NCBI RefSeq assembly: GCF_902506165.1
Contig: NZ_LR733817.1
Coordinates: forward strand, 4,803,625 to 4,867,624
DNA length: 64,000 bases
Direction of reading: 5' to 3'
Source of the DNA: Bosea sp. 29B
Lineage (GTDB): Bacteria; Pseudomonadota; Alphaproteobacteria; Rhizobiales; Beijerinckiaceae
Shown here: positions 58,233 to 64,000 of the stretch, in pieces
Numbering within the stretch: position 1 is the stretch's first letter
Layout of the letters: each line of letters starts with the position of its first letter
Translations under genes and position numbers: made by a program
Notes under the pieces: generated by a model
Databases searched by the model: none
Told to the model about the DNA's origin: nothing
What the model saw: only the letters and a program-made list of their open reading frames with translations

Positions 58233-59348
58233 ATGACCTCTTCCACCATGGACGAGCATTTCGTCCGCTTCGTCGGCGTGCAGAAGTCCTTCGGGGCCGC
58301 GAAGGTGGTCCATGACCTGAACCTCGACATCAAGCGCGGCGAGTTCATCACGCTGCTCGGGCCCTCCGGCTCGGGCAAGACGACCTGCCTCCTGATGCTC
58401 GCGGGCTTCGAGACCCTGTCGCAAGGGGACATCCTCGTCGATGGCCGCTCGATCGGCTATGTCCCGGCGCAGAAGCGCAATATCGGCATGGTCTTCCAGA
58501 GCTATGCGCTGTTCCCGCACATGACCGTGGCCGAGAACATCGCCTTTCCGCTCACCTGCCGGAAGCTGCGCTCGGCGGAGATCGAGGCGCAGGTCAAACG
58601 CGCGCTGGCGATGATCAAGCTGGAGAGCTTCGCCAGCCGGCTCCCGGGCCAGTTGTCAGGCGGCCAGCAGCAACGCGTGGCGCTCGCCCGTGCGCTCGTC
58701 TTCCAGCCGAGCCTCGTGCTGATGGACGAGCCGCTCGGGGCGCTCGACAAGCAGCTGCGCGAGGAGATGCAGTACGAGATCATGAGCATCCAGCAGGAGC
58801 TCGGGGTGACCGTGGTCTATGTGACGCACGACCAGTCCGAGGCGCTGACGATGTCGGATCGGATCGCGGTGTTCAATGCCGGCGTCATCCAGCAATTGGC
58901 ACCGCCGCGCGAGATCTACGAGGCGCCGGCCAATGCCTTCGTCGCCCGCTTCATCGGCGAGAACAACCGCCTCGTCGGCAAGGTGAGCGAACGGAACGGC
59001 TCCTCCTGCGCGGTGACGCTCGCCGGCGGGGCGCGCCTGCGCGCCCGGCCGGTCAATGCCGGCGCGGTCGGCTCGTCCTCGACCTTGTCGGTCCGGCCCG
59101 AGCGCGTCGTGCTCGGGGCTGCGGCTGCGACCCGCGCCAACCGCTTCGAAGGACTGGTCAGGAACGTCGTCTTCCATGGCGACCATGTCCGCGTCGCCAT
59201 GCAGGTCGCCGGCCAGGACGGCTTCGTCGCCAAGCTTTCCAATGTCGTGGGCATCGAGGTTCCCGTCGCCGGCTCGTCGGTCGTCGTCGGCTGGGACGAG
59301 GACGATTGCCATGCTCTCGACGTCGAGAGCGAAGCCTTGCGCCATTGA
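58233..59348 (+). CDS. ABC transporter ATP-binding protein (PotA-like, with TOBE domain)
   Basis: ATPase of 371 residues. Walker [21 protein letters not shown]-loop [20 protein letters not shown], signature [20 protein letters not shown], Walker [21 protein letters not shown], switch His in [12 protein letters not shown]. After about residue 245 a TOBE domain follows ([20 protein letters not shown]). Energises the importer with the two permeases encoded at 59365 and 60562. Confidence 0.95.
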   Translation: MTSSTMDEHFVRFVGVQKSFGAAKVVHDLNLDIKRGEFITLLGPSGSGKTTCLLMLAGFETLSQGDILVDGRSIGYVPAQKRNIGMVFQSYALFPHMTVAENIAFPLTCRKLRSAEIEAQVKRALAMIKLESFASRLPGQLSGGQQQRVALARALVFQPSLVLMDEPLGALDKQLREEMQYEIMSIQQELGVTVVYVTHDQSEALTMSDRIAVFNAGVIQQLAPPREIYEAPANAFVARFIGENNRLVGKVSERNGSSCAVTLAGGARLRARPVNAGAVGSSSTLSVRPERVVLGAAAATRANRFEGLVRNVVFHGDHVRVAMQVAGQDGFVAKLSNVVGIEVPVAGSSVVVGWDEDDCHALDVESEALRH

Positions 59349-59364
59349 ACGGGCGGAGGAAGCC

Positions 59365-60558
59365 ATGAGCGGACTATCCCTGCCGCAGGCCCTGCGCGCG
59401 CCGATCAGCCGCTACGGGCTGCTGCTGCCTTGCCTGCTGTTCATGCTCGGCCTGTTCGTCTGGCCGATCCTCTCCTTGCTGACCGGGGGTGTCCATAGCC
59501 CGGAGGTGTCGCAGGCGCTGCCCCAGGCCAGTCGCGCCGCTCTGGCCTGGAGCGGGCAGGGGCTGCCGGACGATGCTGCCTTCGAATCGCTCATCGCCGA
59601 TCTGCGCGCCGCGGACCGGCGCGCCATCGCGGAGGCGGGCCGCAGGCTCAATTACGAGATACCCGGCTACCGCGCCCTGATCCTGAAGACCGCGGCGCGC
59701 GCTGCCGGCACGCAGGGCAAGGCGGACCTCATCGCCGTCGATCCCAAATGGGGCGAGGACAGCTATTGGCAGGCGTTGCGCCGGGCCGCGTCGCCGATCA
59801 CGCCGCGCTATCTCCTGGCCGCGCTCGATCTGGAGGTCCGGCCCGACGGCAGCATCGGCGCGGCGCCGCAGGACAGCGCCATCTTCCTCGGCGTGCTCGG
59901 CCGCACGCTCTGGATCTCGCTCGTCGTCACGGTGAGCTGCCTGCTGCTCGCCTTCCCGGTCGCCTATCACATCGCATCGAGCACGCCGCGCTGGCGCAAT
60001 CTGCTGCTGCTGCTGGTGCTGCTGCCGTTCTGGACCTCGCTGCTGGTGCGCACCAGCGCCTGGGTCGTGCTGCTGCAGGACAACGGTATGATCAACAGCA
60101 TGCTGCTCCGCGTCGGCCTGATCGAGACGCCGCTGCGCCTGATCTTCAACCGCACCGGCGTCTACATCTCGTTCATCCATGTGCTGCTGCCGCTGATGGT
60201 GCTGCCGCTCTACAGCGTGATGTCGAACATCTCGCGGGAGTATCTGCGCGCCGCTTTCAGCCTCGGCTCCAGCGGCCCGCGGGCCTTCTTCAAGGTCTAT
60301 TTGCCGCTGGTCTGGCCGGGCATCTGGTCGGGCACGCTGCTGACCTTCGTGGTCTGCTCCGGCTACTACGTCACGCCGCTGCTCGTCGGCGGCAACACCG
60401 ACCAGATGATGAGCTATTTCATCGCCTTCTACACCAAACAGACGGTCAATTGGGGGCTCGCCGCGGCGCTCGCCATCGTCCTCAGCCTGTCCATCCTGCT
60501 CGTCACCGGCCTTTATGCCCTGGTCGGCCGGCGCCAGAAGATCGTCGTGAAGGGGTGA
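59365..60558 (+). CDS. ABC transporter permease with large periplasmic insertion
   Basis: Inner-membrane subunit of 397 residues, about 100 longer than ordinary PotB-type permeases. After the first membrane segment (YGLLLPCLLFMLGLFVWPIL) comes a polar, partly helical region of about 125 residues (ALPQASRAALAWSGQGLPDD to ALDLEVRPDGSIGAAPQDSA) before the second segment, so it protrudes into the periplasm. The cytoplasmic EAA loop is EYLRAAFSLGSSGPRAFFKV. The ATG follows CGGAGGAAGCC. Pairs with the permease at 60562. Confidence 0.92.
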   Translation: MSGLSLPQALRAPISRYGLLLPCLLFMLGLFVWPILSLLTGGVHSPEVSQALPQASRAALAWSGQGLPDDAAFESLIADLRAADRRAIAEAGRRLNYEIPGYRALILKTAARAAGTQGKADLIAVDPKWGEDSYWQALRRAASPITPRYLLAALDLEVRPDGSIGAAPQDSAIFLGVLGRTLWISLVVTVSCLLLAFPVAYHIASSTPRWRNLLLLLVLLPFWTSLLVRTSAWVVLLQDNGMINSMLLRVGLIETPLRLIFNRTGVYISFIHVLLPLMVLPLYSVMSNISREYLRAAFSLGSSGPRAFFKVYLPLVWPGIWSGTLLTFVVCSGYYVTPLLVGGNTDQMMSYFIAFYTKQTVNWGLAAALAIVLSLSILLVTGLYALVGRRQKIVVKG

Positions 60559-60561
60559 GAG

Positions 60562-61398
60562 ATGTCCGGATCCACTGCGCCCCGCCAGCACCTCGGCCCA
60601 TCGCCCTGGCGCATCCTGACCATCGTGATCTCGGTGCTGGTCTACGCCTTCCTGCTCCTGCCGATCATCGTCGTCTTGCCGCTCGGCTTCAGCGCCGGCT
60701 CCTTCCTGACCTATCCGATGCCGGGCCTGTCGCTGCGCTGGTACGAGGAGCTCGCGCATAACTACAAATGGCTGCTTGCCCTGAAGAACAGCGCGATCGT
60801 CGGCGTCTGCGCCGCGGCGCTGTCGTCGGTGCTCGGAGTCAGCGCCGCGCTGGCCCTGACCTCGTTGCCGCCGAAGGCGAGGGCGCTCGCCTATGGGCTG
60901 TTCATAGCGCCGCTGGTGGTGCCGATCATCATCCTGGCGGTGGCGCTGTTCCTGTTCTTCTCGAAGCTCGGGCTCACCGGCTCGCTTGCCGGCATGGTGC
61001 TCGCGCACACGATCGTCGGCGCGCCCTATGTCATGATCTCGGTCAACGCGGCGCTGCAGAACTTCGATACGACGCTGGTGCGCGCCGCCAAAAGCCTGGG
61101 CGCCTCGCCATGGAGCGCGCAGCGGCGCGTGGTCTTCCCGATCATCAAGCCGGCCATCGTGGCAGGGGCGCTGTTCGCCTTCGTCGTCTCCTTCGACGAG
61201 GTGGTGATCTCGCTGTTCCTGGCCAGCCCGGAGCAGGTGACGCTGCCGATCCGCCTCTTCGACGGCATTCGCGACGAGCTGACGCCGGTGGTGATCTCGG
61301 CGGCGACGATCATGCTCTTCGTCTCTGTTGGCGGCATGGTCTGCGTGGAGGCGCTGCGGCGTCGATCGGCCAAAGCGCGCGGCCTGCAGGAAAGCTGA
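60562..61398 (+). CDS. ABC transporter permease (PotC-like)
   Basis: Inner-membrane subunit of 278 residues with six segments and the EAA loop TLVRAAKSLGASPWSAQRRV followed by VFPIIKPAIVAGALFAFVVS and SFDEVVISLFLA, typical of PotC/YdcV-type permeases. It starts three bases after the partner permease. ABC operon order is receptor, ATPase, permease, permease, then IclR. Confidence 0.94.
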   Translation: MSGSTAPRQHLGPSPWRILTIVISVLVYAFLLLPIIVVLPLGFSAGSFLTYPMPGLSLRWYEELAHNYKWLLALKNSAIVGVCAAALSSVLGVSAALALTSLPPKARALAYGLFIAPLVVPIIILAVALFLFFSKLGLTGSLAGMVLAHTIVGAPYVMISVNAALQNFDTTLVRAAKSLGASPWSAQRRVVFPIIKPAIVAGALFAFVVSFDEVVISLFLASPEQVTLPIRLFDGIRDELTPVVISAATIMLFVSVGGMVCVEALRRRSAKARGLQES

Positions 61399-61517
61399 CG
61401 GGAGCGCCCGGCGCGCGACCTCGACGCGGTTCACGCTATTGAGGTTGTGTCGGCAGTATGCTCTGACGGGCTTCCGCGCGCGATCGGTAGCTGGCGTGCA
61501 GAAGGAAGAGACGAGGA

Positions 61518-62324
61518 ATGGCGTCGGATTCGGAACGGGGTGAAGCCGGGGTCAAGTCCGTGCAGCTTGCCTTCGATGTCCTCGAAGCCATCGCGGCGAC
61601 GGAAGGGGAGGTCGGCGTCAGCGAGCTCGCTCTCGCGCTCGGGACGACGAAGGGCACGATCTTCCGTCATCTCCAGACGCTCGTCGATCGCGGCTATTGC
61701 CAACAGAACGCCGCGACCTCGCGCTACAAGCTCGGCTTGCGGGCCCACATCCTCGGCCGCAGCGCGACAGGCCAGCTCAATCTGCTCTCCGCCTGCGAGG
61801 TTCCGGCCCGCGAATTGCGGGAGGAACTCGGAGAAACCGTCGTCATCAGCGGTGGTGTCGGCCCCAATCTCGTCGTCCTCAGCACGATCCTCGGCAAGTC
61901 CCCGCTGGAGATCGGGGTGCGCGCCGGCAGCGAGCTGGTGCTGCATGCGACGGCGCAGGGCAAGGTGACGCTTGCCTTCGGCTCGGCACAGATCGTCCAG
62001 GCCTTCGACCGTCGCAAGCTCGATATCCTCACCGAACATACGATCTCGTCACGCGATGCGCTGGCGCGCGAGCTCGATTGCGTCAGGGAACGCGGCTACG
62101 CCGTGGCTCCGAACGAGGACACGCTCGGCATCAACGCGCTCGCGGCCCCCGTCCTCGACGAGACCGGCACGGCGATCGGCTCGATCGCGATCGTCGGCTC
62201 GATCCAGTACATCAAGGCCGAGCCGGACAAGGCACAGGTCGACGCCGTTCTGCGCGCCGCGATCAAGGCGTCGTGGAATCTCGGCTACAAGGGCTCGATC
62301 ATTCCGCTGCGCCGCCCGGCCTGA
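61518..62324 (+). CDS. IclR family transcriptional regulator
   Basis: Regulator of 268 residues. Winged helix: SVQLAFDVLEAIAATEGEVG, VSELALALGTTKGTIFRHLQ and TLVDRGYCQQNAATSRYKLG, then the effector domain with AHILGRSATGQLNLLSACEV and ALAAPVLDETGTAIGSIAIV. It lies between the importer genes and the second receptor gene, all on the same strand. The palindrome GTTTCTT-ATA-AAGAAAC at 62520-62536 downstream of it is a natural candidate target. Confidence 0.93.
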   Translation: MASDSERGEAGVKSVQLAFDVLEAIAATEGEVGVSELALALGTTKGTIFRHLQTLVDRGYCQQNAATSRYKLGLRAHILGRSATGQLNLLSACEVPARELREELGETVVISGGVGPNLVVLSTILGKSPLEIGVRAGSELVLHATAQGKVTLAFGSAQIVQAFDRRKLDILTEHTISSRDALARELDCVRERGYAVAPNEDTLGINALAAPVLDETGTAIGSIAIVGSIQYIKAEPDKAQVDAVLRAAIKASWNLGYKGSIIPLRRPA

Positions 62325-62493
62325 CGGCCGCGCCTGGCGTCAAGAAGCCAGCCGGACAGTTCCGGGCAATCGCGCCGCATCCGTCGCCGGCCGCTGCCGC
62401 GCCGTGACGGCCTTCACCATCGCCATCCCCGCTTGTCGGCGTACCAGCGTCGGGTCGCCCGCGCTCGCGCCTCTGCGTCGACGCGTGGTTCCG

Positions 62494-62551
62494 TTGACAG
62501 AGAAAGTGAGGGAATATACGTTTCTTATAAAGAAACATCGTTTCGTAAAAA
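62494..62551 (+). promoter_or_regulatory. promoter and palindromic operator of the second binding-protein gene
   Basis: A perfect -35 TTGACA (62494-62499) is followed by TATACG (62515-62520, short spacing) or TACGTT (62517-62522, 17-base spacing). The perfect palindrome GTTTCTT-ATA-AAGAAAC (62520-62536) covers the likely transcription start, and CGTTTCGTAAAA follows at 62539. CGTTTC occurs at 62519 and 62539, twenty bases apart, as at 57 kb. Confidence 0.65.
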
Positions 62552-62609
62552 TGGCGTCTGAACTCAACACGACAGCCATTGAATCGCGAAACCAAAAAGG
62601 GGAATCATC

Positions 62610-63644
62610 ATGACGGGCCTCGCCGCTCTGGCTGGATTTTCAGCGATCGCTTTAGCATCTTCAGCCGCATTAGCCGACAGTCTCACGGTTGCGACATGGG
62701 GCGGAAGCTACACCCAGAAGCAGCGCTCGGTACTGATGGAGCCCTATACCAAGAAAACAGGTACCGTAGTACGGGACGCCGTCTACACTGGAGGGCTCGG
62801 CCAGATCCGGGCGATGGTCGAAGCCAGGAACACCGTCTGGGACGTAATCACGCTTGGTTCCCCGGAGACGATCAACGCCTGCGCCGAGGGGGCGATCGTC
62901 GAGCTCGACAAGTCGAAGCTGACGCACGCCGCCGATTTCCCGGCCGGCGGCATCACACCTTGCGGCATCGGTTCCGTCGGCTGGTCGCTGGTACTGGCCT
63001 ACAACAGCAAGCTGACAGGCGAGCAGCCGAAGACCTGGGCCGATTTCTGGGATCTGAAGACATATCCCGGCAAGCGCGCGCTGCGTCGCCAGCCGAAGGC
63101 GACGCTGGAGATCGCCCTGCTGGCGGACGGCGTTACGCGCGAGGATGTCTACAAGGTCATGCGGACGCCCGCCGGTATCGACCGCGCCTTCAGGAAGCTC
63201 GACGAGATCAAGTCGAGCATCCAGTGGTGGGAGGCCGGAGCGCAGCCCTCGGACTGGCTCAGTTCGGGCAATGTCGTGATGTCGACCTCCTTCATCGGCC
63301 GCATCCTCGAGGCCCGCGCCGAAGGGGCGCCGCTGGGCTATGGCTGGCAGGACGCCTTCTACACGATCGACTACTGGACCATCGTCAGCGGCGGCAAGAA
63401 CATCGATCGGGCCTACGAGTTCATCAATTTCGCGACCTCACCGGAGGCGCAGGCCGCTTTTTCGGCGATCCAGCCGGTCGCGCCGGTCAACGGCAAGTCC
63501 GCCGGCCTGCTCGCACCCGACCGCTTGCCGCTGATGCCGGTCGGCAAGAACCTCGAGCAGAACGTCCGCTACGACGAGCAGTTCTGGAACGACAATCTCG
63601 AGGCGCTGAACGAGCGCTTCAACGCCTGGCTGGCCAAGGGCTGA
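62610..63644 (+). CDS. ABC transporter substrate-binding protein, paralogue of 57145-58182
   Basis: Periplasmic receptor of 344 residues. Signal peptide LAALAGFSAIALASSAALA, then DSLTVATWGGSYTQKQRSVL. YTGGLGQIRAMVEARNTVWD, TWADFWDLKTYPGKRALRRQ and SIQWWEAGAQPSDWL align without gaps to the receptor at 57 kb. Ribosome site AAAAGGGGAATCATC. It has no permease or ATPase of its own here, so it probably feeds the same ABC complex and widens its substrate range. Expressed from its own promoter downstream of the IclR gene. Confidence 0.93.
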   Translation: MTGLAALAGFSAIALASSAALADSLTVATWGGSYTQKQRSVLMEPYTKKTGTVVRDAVYTGGLGQIRAMVEARNTVWDVITLGSPETINACAEGAIVELDKSKLTHAADFPAGGITPCGIGSVGWSLVLAYNSKLTGEQPKTWADFWDLKTYPGKRALRRQPKATLEIALLADGVTREDVYKVMRTPAGIDRAFRKLDEIKSSIQWWEAGAQPSDWLSSGNVVMSTSFIGRILEARAEGAPLGYGWQDAFYTIDYWTIVSGGKNIDRAYEFINFATSPEAQAAFSAIQPVAPVNGKSAGLLAPDRLPLMPVGKNLEQNVRYDEQFWNDNLEALNERFNAWLAKG

Positions 63645-63677
63645 CCCGGCGCAGCCCCGGGGGCGAGGCGCTCGCGC

Positions 63678-64000
63678 TCAACCTGCTCGTTCGAAGGTGA
63701 CCATGTGGCGCGGGGGATTGGCGGCAGTCAGCTTGACCTGGATCGCATCGCCCGGGCTGCCACCTTGCCCGCGAACCCGCGCGACAACAGGCAGGTCGCA
63801 GAGCTGGATGCGCAGGCCGTGCTCGTCCGCATCGGTCACCACTGCCTTGAATGTGGTGCCTTCACTGCCTTTCAGCATCACGGCCTCGGCCAGATCGATC
63901 ACGGCTCGGTCGATCTGACCGTCGCGGGCGTCGGCCCGCGCCATCACCGGGGGCAATTGTTCGAATGCGGCCGATACCGCCGGCGGCACCGGCTGGCCGT
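63678..64000 (-). CDS. RNB-domain ribonuclease, C-terminal part (truncated by window edge)
   Basis: The minus strand is open from the window edge to a stop at 63678. The last 107 residues include PPAVSAAFEQLPPVMARADA, RDGQIDRAVIDLAEAVML, then KAVVTDADEHGLRIQLCDLP and VVARVRGQGGSPGDAIQVKL, ending TFERAG. This is the usual C-terminal end of RNase II/R-related RNB proteins of alphaproteobacteria: the end of the catalytic domain followed by an S1-like beta-barrel. The catalytic residues lie outside the window, and the real start is not visible. Confidence 0.78.
   Translation of the reverse strand, partial: GQPVPPAVSAAFEQLPPVMARADARDGQIDRAVIDLAEAVMLKGSEGTTFKAVVTDADEHGLRIQLCDLPVVARVRGQGGSPGDAIQVKLTAANPPRHMVTFERAG

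Noticed and set aside
59374..61434. A 686-codon minus-strand frame antisense to the two ABC permeases
   Set aside because: Its composition (Gln, Arg, Asp, His) is what antisense of hydrophobic codons gives; both permeases are convincing.
1..64000. Search for CRISPR arrays, toxin-antitoxin pairs, restriction systems, prophage and insertion sequences
   Set aside because: No regularly spaced repeats, transposase, integrase, phage structural genes or defence-gene motifs were seen on either strand.

Overview
The window is about 64 kb of GC-rich chromosomal DNA from an alphaproteobacterium of the order Hyphomicrobiales. A Bosea-like genome is my best guess. This rests on codon use, on the gene block polyhydroxyalkanoate synthase / class I aminotransferase / homoserine dehydrogenase / class II fructose bisphosphatase, and on the abundance of TRAP, TTT and ABC solute-uptake operons with IclR regulators. 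I see no insertion sequence, prophage, integrase, CRISPR array or rRNA. One tRNA gene (Gln, anticodon CUG) lies at 43.4 kb.

Layout. 0-1.6 kb: the end of a minus-strand ABC importer (substrate-binding protein and partial permease). 1.9-3.7 kb: an SDR oxidoreductase and a LysR regulator. 3.7-12.6 kb: a catabolic locus with a seven-gene minus-strand operon (2-hydroxyacid dehydrogenase, RraA-like aldolase, SMP-30 lactonase, TctC, TctB, TctA, HpcH aldolase), divergent from an IclR regulator that is followed by a second 2-hydroxyacid dehydrogenase and a NIPSNAP protein. 12.9-14.6 kb: small exported proteins and an acetyltransferase. 14.9-20.2 kb: NIPSNAP, fused TRAP permease, TRAP binding protein, SDR, a small membrane protein and agmatinase. 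20.2-21.6 kb: an extragenic repeat, then argC preceded by what looks like a complete arginine-sensing transcription attenuator. 21.7-30.9 kb: FAH-family hydrolase, FadL/OmpP1 porin, autotransporter, PHA synthase, lipoprotein and GST. 31.1-43.3 kb: housekeeping genes (aminotransferase, hom, glpX, rlmE, Ppx/GppA, glpK), plus a TetR-controlled adaptor/FtsX/ATPase export system.

43.8-54.9 kb: a second catabolic locus. A minus-strand operon (IclR, cupin, HpcH aldolase, EamA transporter) is divergent from a plus-strand operon (TRAP binding protein, DctQ, DctM, DHOD-like oxidoreductase, DUF6282 hydrolase, aldehyde dehydrogenase, GMC oxidoreductase). The shared promoter region carries a nested palindrome. 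55.3-63.6 kb: a polyamine/ferric-type ABC importer with two paralogous binding proteins placed at its two ends, an IclR regulator, and a divergent class III aminotransferase. 63.7-64.0 kb: the end of an RNB-family ribonuclease gene.

The most notable signal is upstream of argC. It combines a TTGACA promoter, a 19-codon leader reading frame with three consecutive Arg codons, mutually exclusive antiterminator and terminator hairpins, and a T-run, in the geometry expected of ribosome-mediated attenuation. All functional names are inferred from sequence motifs by eye; no database or folding computation was run.
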